This document shows, one piece after another, positions 54,865 to 63,183 of a stretch of DNA of 64,000 bases. The notes below the pieces were generated by a model, which worked only from the letters and a program-made list of their open reading frames with translations, was not told the origin of the DNA and made no database searches. Source of the DNA: Leeuwenhoekiella nanhaiensis (lineage in GTDB: Bacteria > Bacteroidota > Bacteroidia > Flavobacteriales > Flavobacteriaceae); assembly GCF_002744755.1 (NCBI RefSeq), contig NZ_KZ319290.1, positions 359,191 to 423,190 of the forward strand, in the 5' to 3' direction. Made by a program: the position numbers and the translations under genes. Positions within the stretch are counted from its first letter, which is position 1. Each line of letters begins with the position of its first letter.

Positions 54865-57741
54865 TTAATTGGATGTTTCATCTGATTCCAGAAGAGTGCT
54901 CGGGGTTTCGCCAAACTTTTCCTTAAAGCGTTTGGTGAAATAGCTCATATTGCTAAAGCCTACCGCATAGGCGATTTCGGAAACCGAACCGGTTTTATGA
55001 GTGAGCAGCTGATGGGCTTTGTTAAGACGAATTTCGTTAAGCAGCTGACTGGGCGATTTATCGATCAGAGCTTTGAGTTTGCGGTGCAATTGCGTGCGGC
55101 TGAAGCCTACTCGTTGTGCCAGTTTCTCTACCGAAAAGTCTTCTTCGTGCATTTCGGCTTCTATGCTTTTAAAAACCTGCTGCAAAAAGGCATCGTCCAG
55201 CGAATTCAACTCCAGATCGTCTACAAGCATACTGCCCGAATTTTTAAAGCGCTGCCACAACTTTTCTTTAGCAGTGAGCAGGTTTTGAATGCGAACCAAA
55301 AGTTCTTCCTCCTGAAAAGGTTTGGTCAGATAGCTGTCGGCACCCCGTTGCAGTCCGTCCATTTTATGACTGTGGTCGGCTTTGGCAGTTAGCAAAATCA
55401 CGGGAATATGACTGGTTTTGGTGTTGTTTTTCAGGTTGTGACACAGTTCTAAACCACTTTTCTTCGGCATCATCACATCGCTTAAAACCAGATCGGGAAG
55501 TTCTTTAAGCGCCACTTCTTCGCCCTGTTCTCCATCAACAGCGGTGCTTATTTCGTAGTGATCTTGAAGAATGCCTTTGATGAAATTCCGCAGATCTGCA
55601 TTGTCTTCCACGACCAGAATGTGTGGCTTCTGTAGGTCTTTGGAAACGGAGGATTCAGCGATCTCATCTCCGTCTGCTGTAAATTCAGGCGAAGCAGGAG
55701 CATAAGGATCGCGACTGGTCTGCACATAGGCGTCTTTGGGCAGGTTTACAAGTGAAGTAGGCAGCTGTAACGTAAAGCTGGAACCTTTTCCCAGAGTACT
55801 GCTTACGTGGATCTCACCGCCATGCACCGCCACCAGTTCTTTGCACAAGGCAAGGCCAATGCCGCTGCCTTTAGCCTCGCTGCCTTCCGTACGGTAAAAG
55901 CGGTCAAAGATATGCGGAATCTCCGCTTCGGGGATTCCCTTGCCGGTGTCGGCTACCACCAGACTGAGCCTGTCATTGGCGTGATTGATGGACACGGAAA
56001 CGCTGCCGCCTTCCGGTGAATACTTAAAAGCGTTAGACAGGATGTTTACCACTATTTTTTCAAGCTTGCCGGGATCGTAATAGCTGTCAACAGGCGTTTC
56101 AGTCATCCCCGTAACGCTTAAGCTGATATTTTTACGTTCCGCCAGGCTTTCGTAAGAAAAGACCAGCGCGCGTACAAACTGCACCACATCGCCTTGATGC
56201 AAGGTCAGCTTAACAGTACCGCTTTCCAGTTTGGCCAGTTCGAGCAGTTCGTCAATAAGCAACTCGAGCCTGCGGGTGTTTCGCGCCACCACTTCGTAAG
56301 ATTTAAGCGGAAGTTCTATACGTTCAGCATCTGATGCGGATTTTTTCCCGGGTTTCGCCTGCGAAAAGATGCCCTGTATCAGCGTAAGCGGAGTTCGAAA
56401 CTCGTGCGAAATATTGGTGAAAAACCGGGTTTTGAGTTCGTCAAGATCCCTTACCCGCTGAATTTCAATCTGTGCCCGCTGGGTCTCGAGACGTTCGGCT
56501 TCGGCTTTCTTGGCCAAAGTCTGCCGCCTGTAGGCAATTCCAAAGGAGAAAATGATGATTTGCAGAAAGATACTGGCGGCAAAGGGATCTATACGAAAGG
56601 GAGGCGTGATCAGCTTTAACGACCAAAGCGTACCAATAAGCATCATCAAACTGCCCACCAGTGAACCCACGCCAAAATACCGTGCAAACCGGTCTTTTTT
56701 GCTCAGCAGCACAAAAGACAGTATGAGGCCTGCCAGCGTGTAGATATTGAGAAAGATATAATGCGGCCCAACGGCGGTATAATACACCTGTGGTTTAAAG
56801 AGAAGCGTATAGAGACCGGTTATCAGAATTTCAAGTAGTACAAACAGCGCCAAGCCCAGCATCAGCTTGTCAAGCCTGGGAAATTTTTCTTTGGAGTTGA
56901 CAAAGGCTCTTCCAAAAAACCAATAGCTGTATAAAATACTGGTAGCAATGACTAACCACAGTATATAATAGGCATTTGAAGTCGTATTCAACACCATACC
57001 GCTGGTCATACCCTGAGTCAGGGTGCAGAAGAAAAGCCAGGTGGAAAACCACAAATAGATGCGTTCGCGCAGGTAGAAAAATTGCAGGAGGTGATACAGA
57101 AAAATAATAAAGGTAACCCCAAACAAAAACACATTAAAGCTGTGCTGTACCTGATTAAACTCGTGATAAAAGCCCTGTTTACTGCTGCGCGCCGTCAGGT
57201 TAAAATAGTGCGGGTAGCCCATCGCATTGCCTTCTACCCGAATTAAAAGCGTTACGGGTGTGTTGACCGGCAGGTCTGCCAGAGAAACGCGGTTGTAGGC
57301 CAAAGATTCCTGAAAGGCGCGTGCTGCCCTGGGATAACTCAACCCGGTTCTTTGATGAAAAAGGAGGTTGTCGCCTGAGTAGGCATAGACATCTACCTTG
57401 CCGTTGCTTTTGGTCCAGGCAGGCGGACCAATCATATAATCTTCAAAATGCAATGCCCAGCCGGTAAGGGGTTGTTTGGCCTCAAGGCTTAGCCTGCCCC
57501 AGTAGACGGTGCCTACTTCCAGATATCGGGGTAGTTGATCTCCCTTTAAATGGTCTTTGGGTAGATTGTCAAGCAGCATCTCAGGGCTTAAGCTTTGGGT
57601 AGAGTCGGGGTAGACGGCTAAAGCATAATCAAGACTGTGTACGGGATACAGGGTATCAATACGATGTATTTGCTGGCTGTAAGCCAGATTTACACATCCC
57701 AGGACACCTGTAAAAACCAGTATTTTTAAAGCACGCAACAT
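54865..57741 (-). CDS. Hybrid two-component regulator: 7TMR-DISM, histidine kinase, receiver, AraC HTH
   Basis: A 958-residue single-protein signalling system. Signal peptide, 7TMR-DISM extracellular sensor (about 30-185), seven-helix membrane domain (about 195-390), coiled coil, HisKA with FTNISHEFRTPL (His446), HATPase (NILSNAFKYSPEGG, DTGKGIPEAE, GSGIGLAL), receiver with phospho-acceptor Asp755 in LSDVMMP, and a C-terminal AraC HTH (VGFSNMSYFTKRFKEKFGETP). It senses an unknown envelope or carbohydrate signal and controls transcription directly. No obvious target operon is adjacent. Confidence 0.9.
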   Translation of the reverse strand: MLRALKILVFTGVLGCVNLAYSQQIHRIDTLYPVHSLDYALAVYPDSTQSLSPEMLLDNLPKDHLKGDQLPRYLEVGTVYWGRLSLEAKQPLTGWALHFEDYMIGPPAWTKSNGKVDVYAYSGDNLLFHQRTGLSYPRAARAFQESLAYNRVSLADLPVNTPVTLLIRVEGNAMGYPHYFNLTARSSKQGFYHEFNQVQHSFNVFLFGVTFIIFLYHLLQFFYLRERIYLWFSTWLFFCTLTQGMTSGMVLNTTSNAYYILWLVIATSILYSYWFFGRAFVNSKEKFPRLDKLMLGLALFVLLEILITGLYTLLFKPQVYYTAVGPHYIFLNIYTLAGLILSFVLLSKKDRFARYFGVGSLVGSLMMLIGTLWSLKLITPPFRIDPFAASIFLQIIIFSFGIAYRRQTLAKKAEAERLETQRAQIEIQRVRDLDELKTRFFTNISHEFRTPLTLIQGIFSQAKPGKKSASDAERIELPLKSYEVVARNTRRLELLIDELLELAKLESGTVKLTLHQGDVVQFVRALVFSYESLAERKNISLSVTGMTETPVDSYYDPGKLEKIVVNILSNAFKYSPEGGSVSVSINHANDRLSLVVADTGKGIPEAEIPHIFDRFYRTEGSEAKGSGIGLALCKELVAVHGGEIHVSSTLGKGSSFTLQLPTSLVNLPKDAYVQTSRDPYAPASPEFTADGDEIAESSVSKDLQKPHILVVEDNADLRNFIKGILQDHYEISTAVDGEQGEEVALKELPDLVLSDVMMPKKSGLELCHNLKNNTKTSHIPVILLTAKADHSHKMDGLQRGADSYLTKPFQEEELLVRIQNLLTAKEKLWQRFKNSGSMLVDDLELNSLDDAFLQQVFKSIEAEMHEEDFSVEKLAQRVGFSRTQLHRKLKALIDKSPSQLLNEIRLNKAHQLLTHKTGSVSEIAYAVGFSNMSYFTKRFKEKFGETPSTLLESDETSN

Positions 57742-57989
57742 CCTTAGAAAGCCTAGTTCGCTTGATTAGAAGCGGTTACCGGATGGTAAGGTAGTTTTTT
57801 TTTGAGAAAAGTGGGGTTGGGTTTGGACAAGGAATTTTTTTGCGGGAATAATGGTCTGTGTATGCTAAGTGGCGTATTTCAATTCACTTTCCTTTTGGTT
57901 GAACGATTAGTTGGGTCGATTTAAAAAAGTTGATTAAAAGCAAATAATCGCGATTAACCATGCACTATGTAGGATTAGTTTTTCCTATT

Positions 57990-58661
57990 TCAGAATGGTA
58001 AATCATCTTCCTCTTCTTCATTTTTAGTATCAGGTTCAGGTAGCCCATACCAACCTGATAATTGTAAAGAACACCTTTCCTCCGTTGTACCATTAGTATC
58101 CCACCATCTTGCAAGAGAAACACGCATTAATGTGCCTGCTGGAATATTTTCAACTGCGTTTCCGTACCCTACGAATGGTAAACTTCTCCAACCATTGGTA
58201 TTTGGATAATTATATCTTGTTTTATCGTAGAAAATTTTTTTTGTTAAATCCCTGTCAGAAATCCAAAACCCAACACTATTTTTACAAATTCCATTTTCTT
58301 CATTGATATATCCACTGCCGCTATTTGTCCAATTTAGCTTGCCGTCAAATAGAATATCTGGACTTCCTTTCCAAATTCTTACTTTCAATTTTACCGTTAA
58401 GTAATCAACCATTTTTTCAATTGAAGGAAAAGAGAATTTATGCTCCAGTGAGTAAACCAAAATATCTTCTACATGTGGAGGTCTTTTATCTGTTCTTTCT
58501 GAAAAGGTTATAGTAAAAACATCTCCAACTTCAAGGTCAGTATCTGAATCTTGATTATATCCGTCCGAGTTAAGAAGTCTTACAAAACGACCATTGGCTA
58601 AAATACCACCAACACAGGCTGCATTGGACATATGGGTTTTTGATACTATGATAACATCCAT
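57990..58661 (-). CDS. Predicted OB-fold protein of a DUF488 operon, with SSB-like C-terminal tail
   Basis: A 223-residue protein opening MDVIIVSKTHMSNAACVGG and GRFVRLLN, predicted mostly beta, with two barrel-like halves (about 1-95 and 105-205). It resembles the dual-OB proteins that accompany DUF488 genes (family recalled, not verified). The C-terminus is acidic and ends EEEEDDLPF, which closely matches the DDLPF/DDIPF tip of bacterial SSB that recruits repair proteins. A single-stranded nucleic acid role is inferred. Its ATG overlaps the previous stop (TAATG). Confidence 0.65.
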   Translation of the reverse strand: MDVIIVSKTHMSNAACVGGILANGRFVRLLNSDGYNQDSDTDLEVGDVFTITFSERTDKRPPHVEDILVYSLEHKFSFPSIEKMVDYLTVKLKVRIWKGSPDILFDGKLNWTNSGSGYINEENGICKNSVGFWISDRDLTKKIFYDKTRYNYPNTNGWRSLPFVGYGNAVENIPAGTLMRVSLARWWDTNGTTEERCSLQLSGWYGLPEPDTKNEEEEDDLPF

Positions 58662-59137
58662 TACAAATGAGTAATTTTATATCCAAGTTTTTCAAGTTTA
58701 TCGGTTACAATTGACCTATGACAAGCTTCTGGTTTTTCTTCAACACAGAATAAAACCACACGATTTGCACCAACTTCATTAAGCTTATTTATAAATGAGT
58801 CAAAATCAAAATTGCTTAATATTCTGTCCATATAAGCGATTGTGAAAACCTTACCGAGTTTATTTCGGTCTCTTTTTAATTCTCCCTGTTGAGCGTCAGC
58901 TTCTTTTTGAAGGTCTCTAATATCTGTAGTTGGGGCAAGTTCAATAACGTGACCATATTGAATATCAAGCTCTTTAAGCTTTTCTTGAAGCCTAGTGCTA
59001 TTTACAAAAGCATATTTTGCGCCTCTAACACCTCTTCTTTGACGTATATCGCAAAATGTGTCAATGTTATTTTCTGTCAGCTTTTTAAAATACTCCTGCT
59101 CGGTCGAGTTGTAAACTCCAATTGTGAAAAATTCCAT
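58661..59137 (-). CDS. DUF488-family protein (second copy)
   Basis: A 158-residue protein with the DUF488 layout: FFTIGVYNS at the N-terminus, FCDIRQRRGVRG (near 32-43) and C-terminal VLFCVEEKPEACHRSIV (Cys-His-Arg). The paralogue just upstream has the same elements but low overall identity, so the two are ancient relatives, not a recent duplication. The CHR motif is the family hallmark; its chemistry is not established. Coupled by TAATG overlaps on both sides. Confidence 0.8.
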   Translation of the reverse strand: MEFFTIGVYNSTEQEYFKKLTENNIDTFCDIRQRRGVRGAKYAFVNSTRLQEKLKELDIQYGHVIELAPTTDIRDLQKEADAQQGELKRDRNKLGKVFTIAYMDRILSNFDFDSFINKLNEVGANRVVLFCVEEKPEACHRSIVTDKLEKLGYKITHL

Positions 59138-59688
59138 TAATATGATTTTCTTGAAGTAAAGTCCATTTCATTACCAAATAGGTCAACAGTTCCTTTACCT
59201 TTTGTTAGTTCGTTCATTACTGTTTCTTGCGATTTAATACGTTTGCTTGATATAATGTGTTTCAAGGAAATTTTTTTGTTCAGAAGTTCTTGTCCGATTA
59301 ATTTACTTCTATGGCATTCATCTGGTTTAGATTCACTACACATTATTGCAAGGTTAATTTTTTTTGCATTAGCAGTTGTTAATCTTTCGAGTCCTTGTTT
59401 GAAAAATTCTTTTTCTTTAATCAGGTCATAAACCACCTTTCCATCATTGTCATAGCAGCTTCTGTCTTCTGGAAGACCTCCTAAGGTGTCGCCAACAAAA
59501 ACATAAGTAATTCCATAATTTTTTAATTCTAAGTCAAGTGCTGCTTGATTAAATTGGGGGTTCCATTTTGAATATGGTTTTGAACGTATGTCAAGAAGAA
59601 ACTGAATCTTAAACGACTTTAATTCGGCAATAAAGTTTTCAATCTTCTTGTTGCCGTGACCTATTGAATATATTGTTGTCTCTTTCAT
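59137..59688 (-). CDS. DUF488-family protein (first copy)
   Basis: A 183-residue protein. DUF488 features: IYSIGHGNKKIENFI at the N-terminus, LLDIRSKPYSKWNPQFN (about 33-49), GDTLGGLPED, and IMCSESKPDECHRSKLI (about 112-128) with the CHR motif. Its last residues contain VDLFGNEMDF, a short acidic/hydrophobic tail. First gene of a three-gene unit; its upstream edge is a GTTGTAA motif 9 nt before the ATG. Function unknown; a nucleotide or nucleic-acid-linked role is inferred from its OB-fold partner. Confidence 0.85.
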   Translation of the reverse strand: MKETTIYSIGHGNKKIENFIAELKSFKIQFLLDIRSKPYSKWNPQFNQAALDLELKNYGITYVFVGDTLGGLPEDRSCYDNDGKVVYDLIKEKEFFKQGLERLTTANAKKINLAIMCSESKPDECHRSKLIGQELLNKKISLKHIISSKRIKSQETVMNELTKGKGTVDLFGNEMDFTSRKSY

Positions 59689-59762
59689 ATTTCTAATTTA
59701 CAACACCTGTTGTTTTTTAAATGCACTTCGATATTTTGTATTAGCGGTCGATTTAATGCCGC

Positions 59763-61316
59763 TTATAGATCTTTACGGGCTTTTTTATTGTAGAAATCGA
59801 TAACGGCAATTTTTTGTTTAGTGTTATTCTTAAAATAGTCGAAAATTTGAATAATTTTTTCTTTATTATCGATTTCATGAACATTTATATCAAATGCTAT
59901 TTTGTTATCATTATCGTCCACTTCTGATACAATACATTTTATTAATGATTTTTTTTTAAAAATGAGTTTACAGTATTTGACAAAATTTAAGATGTTAATT
60001 TGTTCAATGATTTCTTTTGGTAGAATATTCTCTAAGGGTATTAATCCTTTAATTGCTTCATTTCTTACTAATACACCAAATTTTGCCATTTTATCGTAGA
60101 TTTTTAGTACAACGGTATCATTTATTTTGATTTTTTTTGAAGCTAACCTGCTTCTGATTTTTCTTGTATAAAGAAGTCTAGACAAATAAAGCCCTTGATA
60201 GTTAAATTTTGTAATTGAAGCCTTTATTTTTTGGCCCTCTTTTACAATACTCAAATCGAGTTTCCAATTATTAGTTATTTCAAAATTTGGCATAAAGCCA
60301 ATATAATTTTCATTGATAGAAATCAGTAATCCACTATCCATTACGTTTTGCACCGTACCGATAAACAAATTTTCACGTCTAAAAGAACTGACTAAGCCAT
60401 TTTCAGATGTTTCTAGTACTGATATTGAAATTGTTTTTGTCCAACTAAAATCAATAATTTTGAAATATATACTTTGTTTGATGTCAATATTATCATTATT
60501 GAGTACATAATTTTTGTTAAGGAGAAGATCTATCCCTTTGTAGTCAATGATGAAGTATTTTTTATAGAAACTTTTTATTTCCCCTGATAAGCAAATCTGA
60601 TTATTGAATGCGTCATTTAAATCAACAAGAATATCGTACAAAAGATGATTTCTTATGGAAAGAACCAGACCTCCTTTAAGAGAACACGCAATAACCGAAG
60701 CTTTGATTGTGTTACCTTGCCGGATTTTATCTTTACTTATTTTGCCTAAATGAGAGTTTGGAATAAAACCATATATGGAAGAGTCTGCTACGATTAAGCC
60801 AGAATTGTTGATCTCAATTATCTCAAAATTAAAAGAATCACTTTTTCCTATATATTTTTGAAATTGTGAGACTAGATTAGAATTTGAGTTGCTATTTAAA
60901 GAGCAAATAATATTAGCATTATAAGAAAAGTGCTTTATGTAAAGTGTTGTATCGCTTCCTTCAACTAAATTAGTTCCTTGCAATTCTTTATTTGGAAGAT
61001 AAATGGATACTCCCTTGTAATCAAGGACAAAGCCATTTGGTGTTTTAAAATTTACCTTACATTGAAGTTTGTTTTGCTTTTGGTAAGCACTATCTAATTC
61101 GGATAAGATTGAGTTATTTTTAAATTCAATATTTAAGGCTTCATATGAGCCATCATAGATTTGTACCAAATCATAAAATATTTCATCTCCAATTCGCACA
61201 AAATCATAGTTACATTCAACAAGTTCAAAATTCACCACGATTTTGGTTTCATCCAATATTTGACCGAATCCTCTATTAACGGAGCTGATTTTTGATATAT
61301 ATCCTTTATTTTTCAT
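59763..61316 (-). CDS. Cold-shock-like plus multi-S1-repeat protein, unknown role
   Basis: A 517-residue protein. The first 62 residues look like a cold-shock/OB domain (KGYISKISSVNRGFGQIL). About five diverged S1-like repeats follow, near 83-140, 158-222, 240-300, 315-380 and 395-490; the clearest have GLLISINENYIGFMPN and FGVLVRNEAIKGLIPLEN. RNA binding is likely. It is too diverged and lies in too accessory a setting to be ribosomal protein S1 itself. No catalytic domain is visible. AT-rich, unlike the core genes. Could act in RNA protection, translation control or a conflict system. Confidence 0.65.
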   Translation of the reverse strand: MKNKGYISKISSVNRGFGQILDETKIVVNFELVECNYDFVRIGDEIFYDLVQIYDGSYEALNIEFKNNSILSELDSAYQKQNKLQCKVNFKTPNGFVLDYKGVSIYLPNKELQGTNLVEGSDTTLYIKHFSYNANIICSLNSNSNSNLVSQFQKYIGKSDSFNFEIIEINNSGLIVADSSIYGFIPNSHLGKISKDKIRQGNTIKASVIACSLKGGLVLSIRNHLLYDILVDLNDAFNNQICLSGEIKSFYKKYFIIDYKGIDLLLNKNYVLNNDNIDIKQSIYFKIIDFSWTKTISISVLETSENGLVSSFRRENLFIGTVQNVMDSGLLISINENYIGFMPNFEITNNWKLDLSIVKEGQKIKASITKFNYQGLYLSRLLYTRKIRSRLASKKIKINDTVVLKIYDKMAKFGVLVRNEAIKGLIPLENILPKEIIEQINILNFVKYCKLIFKKKSLIKCIVSEVDDNDNKIAFDINVHEIDNKEKIIQIFDYFKNNTKQKIAVIDFYNKKARKDL

Positions 61317-61375
61317 AATTAAAACTAACTTATAATATTAGCTCTCTTAATATTGATAATTTTTTAACTTTTTCT

Positions 61376-61610
61376 GGATATCAACACTTTAGCGTTATCA
61401 TTATAAAAATAGGTTTTTGTCCTTGAAGCAGATTACAGAAACCCGTAAAATATTTAAGCTTTTTGTTTTTAAAGTTTTAGAAACGAGGGCGTTTGAAGTG
61501 GAGTAGGAAAAAACATCTCAAAACGAGAAAACCGCTTAATCCCGAAGCTTCGGGAGGTTTAAATAAGTAGGATTTTATAAGAATTAGAGGCTTGTGGAGC
61601 TGTTACCATT
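61376..61610. repeat. Intergenic direct repeat, copy A
   Basis: Runs from GGATATCAACACTTTA to GAGGCTTGTG...GTTACCATT and is imperfectly matched by copy B (62954-63165). Shared blocks include GAAGCAG.TTACAGAAACCC, TTTAAGCTTTTTG and GTTTAAATAAGTA. It contains an insertion absent from copy B with the palindrome CCCGAAGCTTCGGG (61541-61554). It fills the gap between the S1-repeat and PIN genes and has no ORF. Confidence 0.85.
61541..61554. repeat. 14-bp perfect palindrome inside repeat A
   Basis: CCCGAAGCTTCGGG, part of a roughly 22-nt insertion relative to repeat B. Similar palindromes occur between flavobacterial genes. Confidence 0.7.
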
Positions 61611-61621
61611 ATTGTAGAGCG

Positions 61622-62884
61622 TTATTTTTCAAATATTAGGTTTAATTTTCCTATTATTTTTTCAGGAATATCAGCTGAACTTAACTGATAATCAATTTTA
61701 AAGTTATTTATACTTTGTTCGTTATCAAAAATGATTAATAATTTTTCTAGTTCTTCAACATAACCGTGTTTCAAGTTAGCTCTATGAAAATCCACGTCAT
61801 AACTATTGGTTTTTTTTATACTTGGGGAATTTAAATTCAGATTAACATCTTGTCCCATTCTAGTATATAATGATGGTAAAATAGGGTGATTTGAAAAGCC
61901 AAAATCAAAAGGGTGTTTTGGTTTATACGGTGGTTTTGGTAATTCTGGATATTCTTCTTTGTTCGTACTTTCTATTAATCTAAAGCCATCAGGAAAATGT
62001 AAGTGTAAATCGATATCCCTTGCTGGTGTATTACCAATATTTTTAATAATTAATTGAATTTCAAATGTGCATAATTCTTTTTGTTCATATTTAAATATAT
62101 CGTCCAAAACCTTTTCATATTCTTCATAATATATGTTCAATGCATCGTTATATTCTCTAATCTGACTTGGATTGAGGGAACTAAATTGTAATACTGTATT
62201 GCTTTTGGATTTACTATATTCCAAATGAGGATAATCAATTTTTATTTGACTTAACTTTTCTCTTTTGAAACTTTCAAAATTAGAGAAGTCTTTTTTTTCA
62301 AGTTGAAATTTTATATGGTTTTTCTCATTATCAAAAAAAACTTCTAGTTTAGGTACTCTCGATTTAAGAATTTGATTTTCTCTTTCGAGGTTTTTAATTT
62401 TTTTTTCCTCCTCCGAGATTTGGTTTGGTATTAAGTATTTCGAATTCAATTTTAAAGATTGAATACCATACATTTTTGCTCTTAATCTAGGTCCAATGTC
62501 ATTCGAACATAAAAGTATTTTATCTAAATCACAGCCTTCGCAAAATTGAATTATGCTAGCTATAAGCCTATGGTCTTTCTCGTCAAAGTTTAAATTATTT
62601 GTTTCATAAATCTCTCTCCTTGGTTTTGACAAAAGAATTTCAAAATCAATATCTTCATTAATCTTGGAATCTTCCATTTCAACAAGCTCTTCAAATCGAT
62701 TCAGTACATTTCTTGCTCGATTTCCAATTTTGTTGGTGCCAATTTTTTTTTCGTCTAATTCATCAATTACGACAGGCGGAATAATTAGTTTACAGGTTTC
62801 AGAAGATGATTCAGATAACCAGTCAATTTTTTCAAAATTTTGAAAATGTAGAAATATGTTTGTATCTAAAAATATGTATTTCAT
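61622..62884 (-). CDS. Orphan PIN-domain protein with coiled coil and beta-sandwich domain
   Basis: A 420-residue protein. The N-terminal 150 residues are a PIN-like nuclease domain with four acidic positions in place: Asp7 (FLDTNIF), Glu42 (VVIDELDEKK), Asp104 (DEKDHRLIASI) and Asp129 (LLCSNDIGPRLRAKMYGI). A coiled coil (about 155-185) and a helical region lead to a C-terminal Ig/CARDB-like sandwich (about 275-420; IQLIIKNIGNTPARDIDLHL). No antitoxin gene adjoins it. Most PIN proteins cleave RNA; the target here is unknown. It is bracketed by direct repeats A and B. Confidence 0.8.
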   Translation of the reverse strand: MKYIFLDTNIFLHFQNFEKIDWLSESSSETCKLIIPPVVIDELDEKKIGTNKIGNRARNVLNRFEELVEMEDSKINEDIDFEILLSKPRREIYETNNLNFDEKDHRLIASIIQFCEGCDLDKILLCSNDIGPRLRAKMYGIQSLKLNSKYLIPNQISEEEKKIKNLERENQILKSRVPKLEVFFDNEKNHIKFQLEKKDFSNFESFKREKLSQIKIDYPHLEYSKSKSNTVLQFSSLNPSQIREYNDALNIYYEEYEKVLDDIFKYEQKELCTFEIQLIIKNIGNTPARDIDLHLHFPDGFRLIESTNKEEYPELPKPPYKPKHPFDFGFSNHPILPSLYTRMGQDVNLNLNSPSIKKTNSYDVDFHRANLKHGYVEELEKLLIIFDNEQSINNFKIDYQLSSADIPEKIIGKLNLIFEK

Positions 62885-62901
62885 CTCTGAGTTCTAATGC
62901 T

Positions 62902-62908
62902 CTACAAC
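62902..62908 (-). other. Cassette-like 5' junction motif GTTGTAG
   Basis: On the minus strand GTTGTAGAGC lies 18 nt before the PIN ATG. Its complement GCTCTACAA lies just after the PIN stop (61612-61620), as expected if a cassette's 3' site pairs with its own 5' edge. Confidence 0.45.
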
Positions 62909-62953
62909 TTATTATATCAACTCTAATAGTATTAATATCCCATAAAACTTACC

Positions 62954-63165
62954 GGATATCAACACTTTAAAGTACTCTTTATAAAAATAGCTTTTTGTCA
63001 CAGAAGCAGCTTACAGAAACCCGTAAAACTTTTAAGCTTTTTGCTTTTAAAGTTTTAAAAGTGAGAGCGTTTGAAGTGAAGTAGGGAAAAGCTGCTAGAA
63101 CGAGAAAAGCGGTTTAAATAAGTAAGATTTTATAAATATTAGAGGCTTGTGCAACGGTTACCATT
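62954..63165. repeat. Intergenic direct repeat, copy B
   Basis: Matches copy A in order and orientation with many substitutions and one missing insertion. A hairpin-forming segment (AAAACTTTTAAGC/GCTTTTAAAGTTTT type, near 63026-63059) is common to both copies. It fills the gap between the PIN and VOC genes. Confidence 0.85.
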
Positions 63166-63183
63166 TTTTTTAAACGTTTTAAT

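Noticed and set aside
59689..59762. Short attC site between the S1-repeat and DUF488 genes
   Set aside because: Contains ACAAC/GTTGT and AGCGG/CCGCT inverted bits but no nested paired arms; too weak to call, though the GTTGTAA edge is reported.
59763..61316. Ribosomal protein S1 (rpsA)
   Set aside because: Repeats are too diverged, a cold-shock-like domain precedes them, and the setting is accessory; the true rpsA should lie elsewhere.
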